Of a stretch of DNA of 64,000 nucleotides, positions 31,705 through 42,726 are shown piece by piece. A program made the position numbers and the translations under genes. The notes beneath the pieces were generated by a model. It did not search any database, was not told the origin of the DNA, and saw nothing but the letters and a program-made list of their open reading frames with translations. Origin of the DNA: Anaeromonas frigoriresistens (GTDB lineage: Bacteria > Bacillota > Clostridia > Tissierellales > SIT17). The stretch is taken from assembly GCF_016820655.1 (NCBI RefSeq), contig NZ_WSFT01000039.1, forward strand, positions 1 to 64,000. The letters are read 5' to 3'. Numbering within the stretch: the stretch's first letter is position 1; each line of letters starts with the position of its first letter.

Positions 31705-32430
31705 TTACTTAAAAATTTTCATAAGAATATTACGAATTCCTTCAATTGGTTTGAAATGATTTCGTCTTTGCCATTTAACTCCCTCTAAGGCCATAATAGT
31801 GACAATTAACCAAATTGCTCCAGACATTTGACCTGCAATCACATCACTGGGATAATGGGCTCCAAGATAAATCCTACTAATACCAATAAGAATAAAAAGT
31901 ATAGTTGCAAAAAAAGACAAACTCCATTTAATTATTTTGGAAAGTTTACTTCTAAAGATAAAATAAATCATAAAACCATAAAAAATTAATGAACCCATGG
32001 CATGACCACTAGGAAAGCTAAATCCAACCGCATCTATATGGGGGATAATAGATGGCCTTGATCTTTGATAATAATATTTTAGACCCTTTATAATAAGACC
32101 CCCTCCAACCATTGCAATAATGAAAAAAAGGATTGCCCATATATCTCTTTTTTTAAACCATAGAATAAGCACTGTTATGATTGATAATAAAGTCAAGAAC
32201 CAAACTGAACCCATTTCTGTTATTAAGAACATAAATTGATCTATCCATTTAGATTCAATGGATAAAAAGAAATTAATAATTGCATCATCAAAGACTTGAA
32301 GTTCTTTGCTTGCTATATTTTCAGCGATTTCTGTAAATACAGAAAAGAATAATCCAGCTCCTCCAAATCCAATTAATAAGAGTAACACTGGTATTACTTG
32401 TCTCTTTATCTCTTTTTCATCTTTTATCAA
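31705..32430 (-). CDS. PAP2-family phosphatase
   Basis: A 241-aa membrane enzyme with about six helices. All three lipid phosphatase motifs are visible: KGLKYYYQRSRPS (motif 1, about 128-140), SFPSGHAM (motif 2, His in the PSGH) and GISRIYLGAHYPSDV (motif 3). It likely dephosphorylates a lipid such as undecaprenyl diphosphate or phosphatidylglycerol phosphate at the membrane outer face. It is monocistronic. The 250-bp gap upstream holds no gene I can support. Confidence 0.93.
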   Translation of the reverse strand: MIKDEKEIKRQVIPVLLLLIGFGGAGLFFSVFTEIAENIASKELQVFDDAIINFFLSIESKWIDQFMFLITEMGSVWFLTLLSIITVLILWFKKRDIWAILFFIIAMVGGGLIIKGLKYYYQRSRPSIIPHIDAVGFSFPSGHAMGSLIFYGFMIYFIFRSKLSKIIKWSLSFFATILFILIGISRIYLGAHYPSDVIAGQMSGAIWLIVTIMALEGVKWQRRNHFKPIEGIRNILMKIFK

Positions 32431-32682
32431 TATATCTCCCCTTTCAAAATATAATTACTCTACTCTAAAAATATCCTTATTATCTGTCTACTCGGTAGAA
32501 AAGCACTAAACCATAATTGGCTCTACAGTACTACATACTATAATGAAATAAATTTTATAATATATATTTAGAAGATAAAAAAATAGAGGATTTATAGAAA
32601 TGAAAAGAGAAATGTATATAGAATATTCAAATTGTTATTTTAATGTTCAATAATAGTAATATATTAAAATGGAGGATGATTG

Positions 32683-33192
32683 ATGAGAGATTTGTTTTTA
32701 GCTAAACCAGATATAAAATATCAAAGAAGTTTCGAGGATTATGTATTAGCATATAAAAAGGCAGGAGATGAGTACTATTTCAATAAGTATAAAAAAGGAA
32801 GACAGAATTTTAATGAATATTTAAATGAGTTAATCAATTACTCTAAAGGTATAGACTTACCTCAAGGTGAAGTCATGACATCATCATTTTGGTTAATCCA
32901 TAGAGATGAAGTGATAGGTGTAGTGAGAGTTAGACACCAAGAAGTTGAGTATGCTGGACATATAGGTTATGATATATCACCAAGTTATCGAAATAAAGGT
33001 TATGGTAGTGAAATTCTTAAATTAGCTTTAAAAGAAGCTAAAAAAATAGGAATAGTAGAAGCAATAGTGACTTGTAACATAGATAATATGATTTCAAAAA
33101 AAATAATAGAAAAAAATAATGGTAAATTATTAGGAAGAGTTTTTGATGAAGAGGAAAATGAAAATCTGTATAAATACAGTATTTTTATATAA
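32683..33192 (+). CDS. GNAT-family N-acetyltransferase
   Basis: A 169-aa acetyltransferase from ATG 32683 (GGAGG seven bases upstream). Motif A is IGYDISPSYRNKGYGSEILK (about 97-116) with the acetyl-CoA pyrophosphate loop RNKGYG; motif B is VTCNIDNMISKKIIEKNNGKL. The acceptor is not predictable. A palindrome (ATTGTATCT/AGATACAAT, 33216-33246) follows as a weak hairpin. Confidence 0.9.
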   Translation: MRDLFLAKPDIKYQRSFEDYVLAYKKAGDEYYFNKYKKGRQNFNEYLNELINYSKGIDLPQGEVMTSSFWLIHRDEVIGVVRVRHQEVEYAGHIGYDISPSYRNKGYGSEILKLALKEAKKIGIVEAIVTCNIDNMISKKIIEKNNGKLLGRVFDEEENENLYKYSIFI

Positions 33193-33305
33193 AGGAAAAA
33201 AAGCATAACAAAAAGATTGTATCTAATCAAGTGGCTCAGATACAATAATAGGATAATCTAATTATATACATAAGGAATTACTATCTTAAGGACAGGAGAA
33301 GTTAA

Positions 33306-33719
33306 ATGAAAGCTTATCTAGCTATTAAATTTTATGAAGATAATAGAAATCGAGATAAAATAGACCGTATATCCACACTATTGTCTAATAATAGAATTAA
33401 AACTATTTGTATAACCAGAGATGCTGAAAATTGGGGAGAAAAAATTTTTCAACCAAAAGAATTAATGAAAATCACCTTTGAACAAATTAAATCTAGCAAT
33501 TTTGTATTAATTGATTTAACAGAAAAAGGAGTAGGATTAGGCATTGAAGCAGGTTATGCATATGCAAATGGAATACCAATAATAACTATAGCTGAAGAGA
33601 CATCGGATATTTCTAATACATTAAAAGGTATATCAAAAAAAGTTATACTATACAAGAATATTCAACAATTAAATAAAATATTTAAAGTTGATAATATTAG
33701 AAGAGTTTTAGATATGTAG
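33306..33719 (+). CDS. nucleoside 2-deoxyribosyltransferase-like protein
   Basis: A 137-aa Rossmann-like protein. IKFYEDNRNRDKIDRI at the N terminus, SSNFVLIDLTEKGVGLGIEA (about 70-89) with the catalytic-type Glu88, and GYAYANGIPIITIAEETS are the signatures of the NDT/DUF4406-like family. Such enzymes cleave or transfer the base of deoxynucleosides or modified nucleotides. The ATG is preceded by GGAG and lies about 110 bp downstream of the GNAT gene, so cotranscription is uncertain. Confidence 0.75.
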   Translation: MKAYLAIKFYEDNRNRDKIDRISTLLSNNRIKTICITRDAENWGEKIFQPKELMKITFEQIKSSNFVLIDLTEKGVGLGIEAGYAYANGIPIITIAEETSDISNTLKGISKKVILYKNIQQLNKIFKVDNIRRVLDM

Positions 33720-33807
33720 AAAACTTTAAAAAGAGGTATGATAGATTTAAGATTATATATTTACTAAAGGTAGTTAACAGAATGGATAAAGTATTGGAGT
33801 GATAAGT

Positions 33808-34584
33808 ATGAATGGATTATATTTACAAGGTGGCGGTGCTAAAGGTGCATTTCAAGCTGGTGTGCTCTATGGATTAAAGAAGAGGGGTATAGAGTTCAAT
33901 GTTATTTCTGGCACATCTATAGGTGCAATTAATGGCTATTTTGTCTATACAGAAAAAATAGAAACTATGAAGAAAACTTGGATTACAGTGGATGAAGATG
34001 CATTAAAAGACCAGATTATTAAGGACAAAGTCATAGAAAACAAATCACTAATAAATCAATTATACAATCTTGATGGAAGAAGTAAAGATGTAAAAGATTT
34101 TTATGTAAATTACATAGCAATAAGAAATGGAGTGCCTAAAGAAATTCAAGTTAATATCTCTAAAATATCGAAGGATGAAGGGTTAGAAGTAATAAAATAT
34201 AGTTCGTTATTACCTTATATAGGACAGACAAATATATCTTTACAAGAAGCTATGAAGAACTTTAATTCTAAAATAGCTTTTGAACAATTTAAAGCTGAAT
34301 TAGTAGAGGGAAAGTATGATGGATATAATTTAGACGGTGGAATACTAAACAATAACTTTTTAGATAAGTTTATAGATAAAAAGGTGGATAAGCTTTTCAT
34401 TATTCCTTTTGTGAAAAACTATCAGCCCCCAGAATATATATTAGAAAACTATGATAAGGAAGATTTGATTATTATCGAACCTACAATTGACTTTGAACCT
34501 GGAGATACTCTACGATTTGAACAAGAATTTTGTAAAAAGCTTTTTATAGAAGGATATGAAATTGCAAAAAACATTAAATTATAA
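33808..34584 (+). CDS. patatin-like phospholipase
   Basis: A 258-aa enzyme; ATG 33808 is chosen over GTG 33799, which abuts the ribosome-binding site. The oxyanion loop is LQGGGAKGAFQAG (about 6-18), the nucleophile elbow SGTSIGAING with Ser37, and the catalytic Asp is in YNLDGGILNNNF (about 170). No signal peptide or membrane segment is seen. It is expected to release fatty acids from phospholipid or a related ester. Dormant single-domain patatins of this type are widespread in Firmicutes. Confidence 0.92.
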   Translation: MNGLYLQGGGAKGAFQAGVLYGLKKRGIEFNVISGTSIGAINGYFVYTEKIETMKKTWITVDEDALKDQIIKDKVIENKSLINQLYNLDGRSKDVKDFYVNYIAIRNGVPKEIQVNISKISKDEGLEVIKYSSLLPYIGQTNISLQEAMKNFNSKIAFEQFKAELVEGKYDGYNLDGGILNNNFLDKFIDKKVDKLFIIPFVKNYQPPEYILENYDKEDLIIIEPTIDFEPGDTLRFEQEFCKKLFIEGYEIAKNIKL

Positions 34585-34714
34585 AATATATAACTCTATT
34601 GATTTTAGTTAGAATAAGTTGTGAAAATGAATGTAGAAGAATATTAGGTCTCAAGACTCAATATAATGTGATATAATGTTATCAATTATCTTGATACAGT
34701 AAGGAGGGGTTTGT

Positions 34715-34924
34715 ATGAATGGAGGATGGGAATGTCCAAAATGTGGTACTAGAGGTTATGAAACAGGTCAATTTCAAGCAACTGGAGGTACATTGTCAAA
34801 GCTTTTTGATGTTCAAAGTGAGAGATTTTCAACAGTAACATGTTCAAAATGTAAGTTTACAGAAATTTATAAGGCAAAAACTAGTGATTTAAGTAATATA
34901 TTTGATTTATTCTTTGGCGGTTAG
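34715..34924 (+). CDS. zinc-ribbon protein (DUF2082-like)
   Basis: A 69-aa protein with two Cys pairs: WECPKCGTRGYETGQF near the N terminus and VTCSKCKFTEIYK near residue 42. Together they form one treble-clef-like zinc ribbon. The middle region (GGTLSKLFDVQSERF) is family-typical. The function of these small proteins is unknown; nucleic-acid binding is often proposed. AAGGAGGGG precedes the ATG, and a terminator overlaps its stop. Confidence 0.88.
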   Translation: MNGGWECPKCGTRGYETGQFQATGGTLSKLFDVQSERFSTVTCSKCKFTEIYKAKTSDLSNIFDLFFGG

Positions 34925-34949
34925 AGGTTATGTTTATACATAGCCTCTT
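34924..34949 (+). terminator. hairpin terminator
   Basis: AGAGGTTATG pairs with CATAGCCTCT (one U-G pair) across 6 nt, followed by TATATT. The T run is weak. Confidence 0.6.
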
Positions 34950-35040
34950 ATATTACGAATTATATTAAAATTAATGAAAATATAATGCGTAATAATGCAA
35001 ACTATATAGATGTATAATAAAATATAATTCATAAAAGTTC

Positions 35041-35069
35041 TTGACTTATATAATAGTCTTTGTTATTAT
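35041..35069 (+). promoter_or_regulatory. promoter of the pur operon
   Basis: TTGACT (35041-35046), 17 bp, TATTAT (35064-35069). It lies 23 bp upstream of the riboswitch aptamer. Confidence 0.75.
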
Positions 35070-35091
35070 GAAAATGAAAAGTGAATAGAGG

Positions 35092-35160
35092 ATCCATATA
35101 ATATCGGAAATAAGGTCCGAGAGTCTCTACCAGATGACCGTAAATCATCTGACTATGGGT
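35092..35160 (+). ncRNA. guanine-class purine riboswitch aptamer
   Basis: P1 (AUCCAUA/UAUGGGU), J1/2 UAUAAUAU, a P2 hairpin with loop AAAUAAGG, J2/3 UCUCUACC, P3 AGAUGA/UCAUCU with loop CCGUAAA, then GACUAUGGG. The C in GACUAUG is the specificity base that pairs with guanine or hypoxanthine; adenine members have U. The class turns transcription off when ligand is bound. Confidence 0.95.
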
Positions 35161-35217
35161 GAAATTTTAGTTAGGGTGCTGTATATTCAGTGCCTTTATA
35201 GAGTTATCTTCAGGAAT

Positions 35218-35279
35218 AAAAGCCTGAACTAAGAAATTTCCCTTTAGGAGAGATTTTTTAGTTCGGGCTTTTTTATTTT
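35218..35279 (+). terminator. riboswitch-controlled terminator
   Basis: AAAAGCCTGAACTAA pairs with TTAGTTCGGGCTTTT (one G-U pair) around a 25-nt loop and is followed by a T run. The 57 bases between aptamer and terminator should carry the antiterminator strand. Confidence 0.88.
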
Positions 35280-35302
35280 CTAAAAAAGTTATCATAAAGG
35301 GG

Positions 35303-38300
35303 ATGGATGCTATTATAAGAAGAATTTATGTAGAAAAAAGAAAAGATTTTAATAGTCCAGCTAAGGAATTATTAGGTACACTAAAAGAAAATTTAGGACT
35401 AAAAACAGTAAAGGATCTTAGAATTCTTAATAGATATGATATCGAAGGTATAGAAAATGATCTTTATCAAAAAAGTAAAACAACAATATTTTCAGAGCCC
35501 AATGTAGATATATTATTTGAAGAAGACTTTCCTATAGAAAATGATGAAATAGCTTTTGGAGTAGAATATATACCAGGACAATATGATCAAAGGGCAGATT
35601 CTGCTATACAATGTATTCAAATATTAAAGGAAGATAGCACTCCCATTATAAACACAGCTAAAATTATTGTATTAAAAGGAACATCAAAGAAAGAGATAGA
35701 TAAGATAAAGAAATATATTATTAACCCTGTGGATTCTAGAGAGGCAACCTTAGAGAAACCTGAGAGTATAGATATTAAATATGAAGAACCTTTTGAGGTA
35801 ATGACATTAGAAGGATTTATAGATAGAGAACAGCTTAAAGCTAAGGATATCAAAAGAAATTTTAATTTAGTAATGAGCGATGATGACATAGATTTTGTAA
35901 GGGAATATTTTAAAAATCGAGAGAATAGAAATCCTACAATAACAGAGGTAAGAGTACTAGATACTTATTGGTCTGATCACTGCAGACATACTACTTTCAT
36001 GACAAATATTGATGAAGTCAAGATTGAAGAGGGTTATTATAATCAGTCTATTAAAGATTCATATATTGATTATCTGAAATCTAGAAATTTTGTATACGGA
36101 AATGAGGATAGGGATATAACCCTCATGGATATTGCTACTATTGCTATGAAAGAGATGAGAAAAAGAGGTATTTTAGATGATTTAGAGATATCAGAGGAAA
36201 TAAATGCAGCCAGTATAGAGGTTGATGTAGATGTTGATGGACAGATAGAAAAGTGGTTAGTGATGTTTAAAAATGAAACTCACAATCATCCAACAGAAAT
36301 AGAACCTTTTGGAGGAGCTGCTACTTGTCTTGGAGGTGCAATTAGAGATCCTTTATCCGGGAGAAGTTATGTATATCAAGGAATGAGGATAACTGGCAGT
36401 GGTGATCCTAGGATAGACATATCTAGAACCACCAAAGGTAAACTTCCTCAAATAAAGATAACTACTGAAGCAGCAAAAGGATTTAGCTCCTATGGAAATC
36501 AGATAGGATTAGCTACAGGACAAGTATCAGAAGTATATGATGAAGGATTTATCGCCAAGAGAATGGAGATAGGAGCAGTTATAGCTGCAACTCCTAAAAA
36601 AAATGTTATAAGAAAATCTCCTCAACTAGGAGATGTAGTTATTTTATTAGGAGGTAAAACGGGAAGAGATGGATGTGGAGGAGCTACAGGGTCATCAAAG
36701 AAACATGATGAAACTTCATTATCTAAATGTGGATCAGAAGTACAGAAGGGGAACCCTCCTGAGGAGAGAAAGATACAAAGATTATTTAGAAATAGTCAAG
36801 TATCTACGTTGATAAAGAAATCTAACGACTTTGGAGCAGGAGGAGTAGCCGTTGCAATTGGTGAATTAGCCCCCAGTATTAATATAAACTTGGATAAGAT
36901 CCCTAAAAAGTATAAAGGATTAGATGGTACAGAATTAGCTATATCAGAGTCTCAAGAAAGGATGGCTGTGGTGGTAGATAGTAAGAATGCAAATAGATTT
37001 ATTCACCTAGCTCAACAAGAAAATTTACAGGCTACAATTGTAGCAGAAATAACTGATAACAATCGTCTAATCATGGAATGGAAGGGAAAGAAAATAGTAG
37101 ATTTAGATAGATCATTTCTAGATACAAATGGCATAACTCAAAGAACTAGCGTATTTGTAAGGAATCCAAGTCAAATTGAAAATTACTTTAATAGTTATAC
37201 AAGAATACAAGATGTAATAGATATAAAAGCTGATTGGATTAATACATTAAAAGATCTAAATATAGCTGATCAAAAAGGATTAAAAGAAAATTTTGATAGT
37301 ACAATAGGAGCATCTACAGTTGTTTTACCCTATGGAGGGAAATATGGACTTACGGAAGCTGAAGGTATGGTAGCTAAAATTCCAGTATTAAAGGGAGATA
37401 CTAGAACTTGTACAATCATGACTTATGGGTATAATCCTAAAATAGCAAAATGGAGTCCTTTTCATGGGGCTATGTATTCGGTATTACACTCTATAGCAAA
37501 AATAGTAGCTTTAGGAGGAGAATTAGACGGTATACGCCTTACACTACAAGAATATTTTGAAAAACTAGGTACTAATCCTGAAAAATGGGGAAAACCCTTT
37601 GGAGCTTTATTAGGAGCTTTGAAGGTTCAAAAAGAATTAAATATTCCCGCAATAGGTGGAAAAGATAGCATGTCTGGCACATTTAAAAATTTAAATGTAC
37701 CTCCTACATTAGTATCCTTTGCTGTAGCTCCCTCAGATGTAGAGGATATTATCAGTCAAGAATTTAAAAAGGTAGGGAGTAGAGTAGTTTTATTAGAAGT
37801 AGAAAAAGATGAGATGGATATACCAAAATTCAAACAACTTAGAAAGAGTTATAGAAGGTTAAATGAATTAATTAAAGAAGGAAAGGTTTTGGCAACTCAT
37901 ACTATTGGTCACGGAGGAATTACTGAGTCTGTAACAAAAATGGCTATTGGAAATAAAATAGGAGTTGAATTTATAGGAGAAGTAGACTTATTTAAACCTG
38001 ACTACTGTTCTCTTTTAGTTGAAATGAATGAGAATGATTTAGAAAAATTAAAGGATATAAGACATAGAGTTATTGGTAAGACAATTAAAAATCCTATTAT
38101 AAAATATGGTGAAGTAGATATAGCATTAGATGAAGTAATTTTAGCATTACAAGAACCATTAAAAAAGATATTTCCGATTAAAGGTAAAAAAATAACCCAT
38201 GCTTTAGATATAAAATACACTAAAGGAAATTTAATAAAAAGATCAATAAACATAGTTAATCCAAAGGTGTTCATACCAATATTCCCGGGCACTAATTGTG

Positions 38301-39025
38301 AATATGATATGATAAGAGCTTTTGAAAGGTCTGGAGGAGAAGTAGAGACTTTTGTATTTAATAATCAAAGTGCTATAACAATAAGAGAATCTATCAGAAG
38401 CATGAAGAAAATAATTGAAAGATCTCAAATTATAGCATTACCTGGAGGATTTAGTGCAGGGGATGAACCAGAAGGTTCAGGGAAATTTATTGCAACAATA
38501 TTTAGAAATCCATATATAAAAGAAAGCATTTCTAATCTACTAGAAAATAGAGATGGTCTTATTTTAGGAATATGTAATGGATTTCAAGCACTAATAAAAT
38601 TAGGATTGCTACCCCAGGGGGAAATAATTGATATTAATGAAGAATCTCCTACTTTAACCTTTAATAATGAAATAGGACATATATCAACTATTGTAAAAAC
38701 AAAAGTAGTATCTAATTTATCTCCATGGCTAAATGAAGTGAATATAGGAGATGTTCACAAAATACCTATATCCCATGGGGAAGGTAGATTTGTAGTATCA
38801 GAAAAGATGCTAGAGAAACTTATCTCCACTGGTCAAATAGCTACTCAATATTTAGATTTTAATCCCAATGGTTCAACCTTGAATATAGAAGGCATTACTA
38901 GCCCTAATGGTAGGGTCTTTGGAAAAATGGGACATTCTGAGAGAGTGGGTAAGGGATTGTATAAAAATAATCCAGGGAATTATGATCAGAAGATATTCCA
39001 ATCAGGAATAAATTATTATAAATAA
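35303..39025 (+). CDS. purL: phosphoribosylformylglycinamidine synthase, single-chain type
   Basis: A 1,240-aa fused enzyme that converts FGAR, ATP and glutamine to FGAM (step 4). The PurS-like N-terminal domain is about 1-165. The synthetase halves include [13 protein letters not shown] and [20 protein letters not shown], then [16 protein letters not shown] and, in the second half, [20 protein letters not shown] and GGKDSMSGT. The C-terminal glutaminase runs from about 990, with nucleophile Cys in [11 protein letters not shown] and catalytic His/Glu in ISHGEGRF. This length is the clostridial/gammaproteobacterial fused form rather than the PurS/Q/L complex. It is the first gene of the operon; AAAGGGG precedes the ATG. 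Confidence 0.96.
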   Translation: MDAIIRRIYVEKRKDFNSPAKELLGTLKENLGLKTVKDLRILNRYDIEGIENDLYQKSKTTIFSEPNVDILFEEDFPIENDEIAFGVEYIPGQYDQRADSAIQCIQILKEDSTPIINTAKIIVLKGTSKKEIDKIKKYIINPVDSREATLEKPESIDIKYEEPFEVMTLEGFIDREQLKAKDIKRNFNLVMSDDDIDFVREYFKNRENRNPTITEVRVLDTYWSDHCRHTTFMTNIDEVKIEEGYYNQSIKDSYIDYLKSRNFVYGNEDRDITLMDIATIAMKEMRKRGILDDLEISEEINAASIEVDVDVDGQIEKWLVMFKNETHNHPTEIEPFGGAATCLGGAIRDPLSGRSYVYQGMRITGSGDPRIDISRTTKGKLPQIKITTEAAKGFSSYGNQIGLATGQVSEVYDEGFIAKRMEIGAVIAATPKKNVIRKSPQLGDVVILLGGKTGRDGCGGATGSSKKHDETSLSKCGSEVQKGNPPEERKIQRLFRNSQVSTLIKKSNDFGAGGVAVAIGELAPSININLDKIPKKYKGLDGTELAISESQERMAVVVDSKNANRFIHLAQQENLQATIVAEITDNNRLIMEWKGKKIVDLDRSFLDTNGITQRTSVFVRNPSQIENYFNSYTRIQDVIDIKADWINTLKDLNIADQKGLKENFDSTIGASTVVLPYGGKYGLTEAEGMVAKIPVLKGDTRTCTIMTYGYNPKIAKWSPFHGAMYSVLHSIAKIVALGGELDGIRLTLQEYFEKLGTNPEKWGKPFGALLGALKVQKELNIPAIGGKDSMSGTFKNLNVPPTLVSFAVAPSDVEDIISQEFKKVGSRVVLLEVEKDEMDIPKFKQLRKSYRRLNELIKEGKVLATHTIGHGGITESVTKMAIGNKIGVEFIGEVDLFKPDYCSLLVEMNENDLEKLKDIRHRVIGKTIKNPIIKYGEVDIALDEVILALQEPLKKIFPIKGKKITHALDIKYTKGNLIKRSINIVNPKVFIPIFPGTNCEYDMIRAFERSGGEVETFVFNNQSAITIRESIRSMKKIIERSQIIALPGGFSAGDEPEGSGKFIATIFRNPYIKESISNLLENRDGLILGICNGFQALIKLGLLPQGEIIDINEESPTLTFNNEIGHISTIVKTKVVSNLSPWLNEVNIGDVHKIPISHGEGRFVVSEKMLEKLISTGQIATQYLDFNPNGSTLNIEGITSPNGRVFGKMGHSERVGKGLYKNNPGNYDQKIFQSGINYYK

Positions 39026-39038
39026 GGAGGAGGTATAT

Positions 39039-39533
39039 ATGAAAATAGCAATAATAATGGGCAGTGACTCAGATTATCCAATAGTAGGTAAGGGTGTGAG
39101 AATATTAAAGGACTTTGGAGTAGAAGTTGAAACAAGAGTAATATCAGCCCATAGAACTCCATTTAAAGCTATAGAATTCGCAAATAATGCAGAAAAGAAT
39201 GGATTTGAATTAATTATAGCTGCAGCAGGAAAAGCTGCTCATCTACCAGGGATATTAGCTGGGATATCCATTTTGCCGGTGATAGGATTACCAATAAAGT
39301 CATCTACTATGGATGGGATGGATTCTTTACTATCGATAGTTCAAATGCCAAAAGGAGTACCAGTAGCTACTGTAGCTATAAATGGAGGCGAAAATGCAGC
39401 TTTATTAGCTATTCAAATATTATCGGTTAAATATCCAGAGTTAAAGGAAAAGCTTAAAGCTTATAGAGAGATAATGATTAAAGAAGTGGAAGAAAAGGAT
39501 AAAAGAATAACTAAAATAAGTAGAGATGAATAG
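39039..39533 (+). CDS. purE: N5-carboxyaminoimidazole ribonucleotide mutase
   Basis: A 164-aa class I PurE. MGSDSDYP (about 8-15) binds the phosphate, [13 protein letters not shown] has the catalytic His, and [20 protein letters not shown] and [19 protein letters not shown] are the core. It converts N5-CAIR to CAIR. No purK is in this operon, so N5-CAIR must come from elsewhere or CO2 be used directly. It starts 13 bp after purL with AAGGAGGAGG. Confidence 0.96.
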   Translation: MKIAIIMGSDSDYPIVGKGVRILKDFGVEVETRVISAHRTPFKAIEFANNAEKNGFELIIAAAGKAAHLPGILAGISILPVIGLPIKSSTMDGMDSLLSIVQMPKGVPVATVAINGGENAALLAIQILSVKYPELKEKLKAYREIMIKEVEEKDKRITKISRDE

Positions 39534-39546
39534 GGGGAAATCTATT

Positions 39547-40251
39547 ATGAAAAAATTAGATATGCTATATGAGGGTAAAGCAAAAAAAGTATATAAAACT
39601 GATGATTCTAACGCATATATTATCGAATATAAAGACGATGCTACAGCTTTTAATGGAGAGAAAAAGGGAACGATTTTACAAAAGGGTGTAATAAACAATA
39701 AAATGTCAGCCTTACTATTCAAAGTTTTAGAAGAAAGGGATATCCCTACTCATTTTATTGAGTTATTAAATGATAGAGAGATGATAGTTAAAGATGTGGA
39801 TATTTTACCCCTAGAAGTAATCGTTAGAAATGTTGCAGCAGGTTCCTTAGCAAAAAGACTTGGACTAGAAGAAGGAACAAAAATGAAAAATACAGTCTTA
39901 GAGTTTTGTTATAAAGATGATGACTTAGGAGATCCAATGATAAATGAATATCACATAGAGGCAATAGATTTAGCCACACCAAATCAAGTAGAAAAAATCA
40001 AGAACTATGCCTTTAAAATAAATGAAATATTAACTAAATATTTTGGAGAGAAAAATATTGATTTGATCGACTTTAAATTAGAATTTGGTATCCATAAGGG
40101 AGAAGTAATATTAGCAGATGAAATTTCTCCAGACACATGTAGACTATGGGATAAAAATAGCAAAGAAAAGCTCGATAAAGATAGATTTAGAAGAGATTTA
40201 GGGAATGTAGAAGATGCATATAAAGAAGTATTAGGAAGATTAAATAATTAG
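39547..40251 (+). CDS. purC: SAICAR synthetase
   Basis: A 234-aa enzyme from ATG 39547 (GGGGGAAA upstream); the longer in-frame ATG at 39526 overlaps pur[14 protein letters not shown] begins the ATP-binding fold, with [33 protein letters not shown] and [34 protein letters not shown]-like motifs are represented by [19 protein letters not shown]. It joins aspartate to CAIR. Normal family length. Confidence 0.96.
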   Translation: MKKLDMLYEGKAKKVYKTDDSNAYIIEYKDDATAFNGEKKGTILQKGVINNKMSALLFKVLEERDIPTHFIELLNDREMIVKDVDILPLEVIVRNVAAGSLAKRLGLEEGTKMKNTVLEFCYKDDDLGDPMINEYHIEAIDLATPNQVEKIKNYAFKINEILTKYFGEKNIDLIDFKLEFGIHKGEVILADEISPDTCRLWDKNSKEKLDKDRFRRDLGNVEDAYKEVLGRLNN

Positions 40252-40266
40252 TTGGGGGTCTTAGAT

Positions 40267-41673
40267 ATGTATAGAATATCTTCAGATAAGCTAAAAGAAG
40301 AATGTGGAGTCTTTGGTATTTATTCAAAATCTATAGAAGATATATCACAACGAATTTATTTTGGTCTTATATCTTTGCAGCATAGAGGACAAGAAAGTGC
40401 TGGGATTGCTGTGTGTAAGGATAAAAGAATGAACTATTATAAAGAAATGGGTCTTGTTAGAGAAGTATTCAATGAGAAAATATTAAAGAGGTTAGAAGGA
40501 AATATAGGTATAGGTCATGTTAGATATTCCACTACTGGAGATAGTCATGTGATCAATGCTCAACCTCTAGTTGTTCAATATATAGGTGGTTCAATAGCCT
40601 TAGCTCATAATGGAAATCTAATAAATGCTCCTAAAATAAGAAAAGAGATGGAGAAACAGGGCTATATTTTTCAAACCTCTATTGATACGGAGGTAATTGC
40701 CACTTTGATTGCCAAAAATTACAGTTATGGATTAGAAGAATCTTTAATAAGAACAATGAAAAGTATAAAAGGAGCTTATGCATTAAATTTAATATACGAA
40801 GATAAACTTATAGGAGTAAGGGATCCTAATGGATTAAGACCTTTAGCTATAGGTAAATTAGACGATGGTTATGTATTATCATCTGAGAGTTGTGCCTTTA
40901 ATGTAATAGGAGCAGAATATATAAGAGATGTAGAGCCAGGAGAAATAGTAATAATAGATGACAATGGAATAAACTCAATTACCTTTTCAAATGAAAAAAA
41001 GAAAGCCCTCTGCTCTTTTGAATTTGTATACTTTTCTAGACCAGATAGTATATTAGATGGTCGAAGTGTATATAAGAGTAGGATAGAAGCAGGAAAAATA
41101 TTATCTAAGGAAGCTCCAGTGGAAGCAGATTTAATTATGTCTGTCCCAGATTCAGGTACATTAGCTGCTATAGGATATTCTGAAGAATCAGGAATCCCCT
41201 TTAGAGAAGGATTAATTAAGAATAAGTATCTAGGTAGATCATTTATAGAACCCTCTCAAGATATGAGAGAATTATTAGTGAAATTAAAATTAAGTGTATT
41301 AAGAGAGAATGTAGAAGGGAAACGAATAATATTAGTAGATGATTCAATAGTAAGGGGTACTACAAGTAAAAAGATAATATCTATGTTAAAAAAAGCAGGA
41401 GCTAAAGAGATTCATGTGAGAGTGAGTTCTCCGCCAGTTAAATATTCCTGCTATTTTGGGATAGATACCCCGGAGAGAAAACATCTTATAGCTTCAGAGT
41501 ACTCATTAGAGGAAATTAGACAAAGAATTGCTTGTGATAGTATTGCATTTTTAAGTGAAGAGGGGCTTATCAAGTCTATAGGACTTAAAGATAATATCTG
41601 TACAGCTTGCTTTAAAGGTGACTATCCAATGGAAGTTCCTGATACATTATGTAAGTTTTCTATGGAAAAATAG
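40267..41673 (+). CDS. purF: amidophosphoribosyltransferase
   Basis: A 468-aa enzyme from ATG 40267; the TTG at 40252 lies in the ribosome-binding site. A short propeptide (MYRISSDKLKEE) precedes the glutaminase nucleophile Cys13 in CGVFGIYS. The glutaminase domain has QHRGQESAGIAV, HVRYSTTGDS and AHNGNLINAP. The PRTase domain has the PRPP loop ILVDDSIVRGTTSKKII (about 356-372). Cysteines near the end (IACDS, ICTACFKGDYP) and in CYFGIDTPE suggest the oxygen-labile [4Fe-4S] form of Bacillus type. It catalyses the first committed step. Confidence 0.96.
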   Translation: MYRISSDKLKEECGVFGIYSKSIEDISQRIYFGLISLQHRGQESAGIAVCKDKRMNYYKEMGLVREVFNEKILKRLEGNIGIGHVRYSTTGDSHVINAQPLVVQYIGGSIALAHNGNLINAPKIRKEMEKQGYIFQTSIDTEVIATLIAKNYSYGLEESLIRTMKSIKGAYALNLIYEDKLIGVRDPNGLRPLAIGKLDDGYVLSSESCAFNVIGAEYIRDVEPGEIVIIDDNGINSITFSNEKKKALCSFEFVYFSRPDSILDGRSVYKSRIEAGKILSKEAPVEADLIMSVPDSGTLAAIGYSEESGIPFREGLIKNKYLGRSFIEPSQDMRELLVKLKLSVLRENVEGKRIILVDDSIVRGTTSKKIISMLKKAGAKEIHVRVSSPPVKYSCYFGIDTPERKHLIASEYSLEEIRQRIACDSIAFLSEEGLIKSIGLKDNICTACFKGDYPMEVPDTLCKFSMEK

Positions 41674-41685
41674 GGGGGTGGAGAT

Positions 41686-42726
41686 ATGACAGATAGATTA
41701 ACATATAGTGACTCGGGTGTAAATATAGATGAAGGAAATAAAGCCATAAATCTTATGAAGTCTCATATAACAGAAACATTTTCAAAGGATGTGATATCTA
41801 CTATAGGAGGCTTTGGAGGATTATTTAATCTAGATCTTACAGGAATTAATAATCCTGTTTTAGTTTCAGGAACAGATGGAGTAGGGACCAAACTATTGTT
41901 AGCATTAATGATGGATAAGCATGATACTATTGGAGAAGATTTAGTAGCCATGTGTGTAAATGATATATTATGTCATGGAGCAAAACCATTATTTTTCTTA
42001 GATTATTTTGCTACAGGAAACCTTGAAGGAGAAAAGGTAGCAGAGGTAGTTAAAGGGATAGCAAATGGATGTAAACTAGCTAGTTGCTCTTTAATTGGAG
42101 GAGAAACAGCAGAGATGCCAGGGCTATATAAAGGTAAGGAATATGATTTATCAGGCTTTGCAGTAGGAGTAGTGGATAGAGAAAAGTTGATAGACGGTAG
42201 AAATATAAAAACTGGGGATATAATCATTGGATTACCTTCTAGTGGAATTCATAGCAATGGTTATTCTTTAGTTAGAAAATTGTTTTTTGAAAAATTAATG
42301 TGGACCCATGATACCTTCATTCAAGAATTAGGCAGTACATTAGGGGAGGTCCTTTTGACTCCAACCAAGATATATTGGGATATAGTTTCTAGACTTAGTG
42401 AAAAATTTGATATTAAAGGTATGGCTCATATAACTGGAGGAGGATTTTATGAGAATATACCACGGATAATACCCAAGGGGTTAGGAGTAGATATAGACTT
42501 ATCAAGTTGGGATAGACCTGAAATTTTTAAATTAATACAGAAATTAGGGAATATCCATAGAGATGAAATGTTTAGAACATTTAATATGGGCATAGGATAT
42601 ATTATTGTAGTTTCTAAAGATGAATCAGATATTGTATTAGATGAGATGAAAGCCATAGATGAAAAGGCATATATAATCGGTGAAGTAGTAGATACTCATT
42701 CAGGAGTAAAATTATGGCAGGAATAA
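41686..42726 (+). CDS. purM: phosphoribosylformylglycinamidine cyclo-ligase (AIR synthetase)
   Basis: A 346-aa enzyme. TYSDSGVNIDEGNKAINLMK at the N terminus, GFGGLFNLD, LVSGTDGVGTKLLLAL, MCVNDILCHGAKPLFFLDYF, LIGGETAEMPGLY and GLPSSGIHSNGYSLVRKL are all conserved. It closes the imidazole ring to form AIR. GGGGGGTGG lies before the ATG, and the last codons overlap the purN start by 13 bp. Confidence 0.96.
   Translation: MTDRLTYSDSGVNIDEGNKAINLMKSHITETFSKDVISTIGGFGGLFNLDLTGINNPVLVSGTDGVGTKLLLALMMDKHDTIGEDLVAMCVNDILCHGAKPLFFLDYFATGNLEGEKVAEVVKGIANGCKLASCSLIGGETAEMPGLYKGKEYDLSGFAVGVVDREKLIDGRNIKTGDIIIGLPSSGIHSNGYSLVRKLFFEKLMWTHDTFIQELGSTLGEVLLTPTKIYWDIVSRLSEKFDIKGMAHITGGGFYENIPRIIPKGLGVDIDLSSWDRPEIFKLIQKLGNIHRDEMFRTFNMGIGYIIVVSKDESDIVLDEMKAIDEKAYIIGEVVDTHSGVKLWQE

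Noticed and set aside
35092-35160. Adenine or 2'-deoxyguanosine riboswitch
   Set aside because: The specificity base is C in GACUAUG and the loops are of the guanine type; gene context is IMP synthesis.
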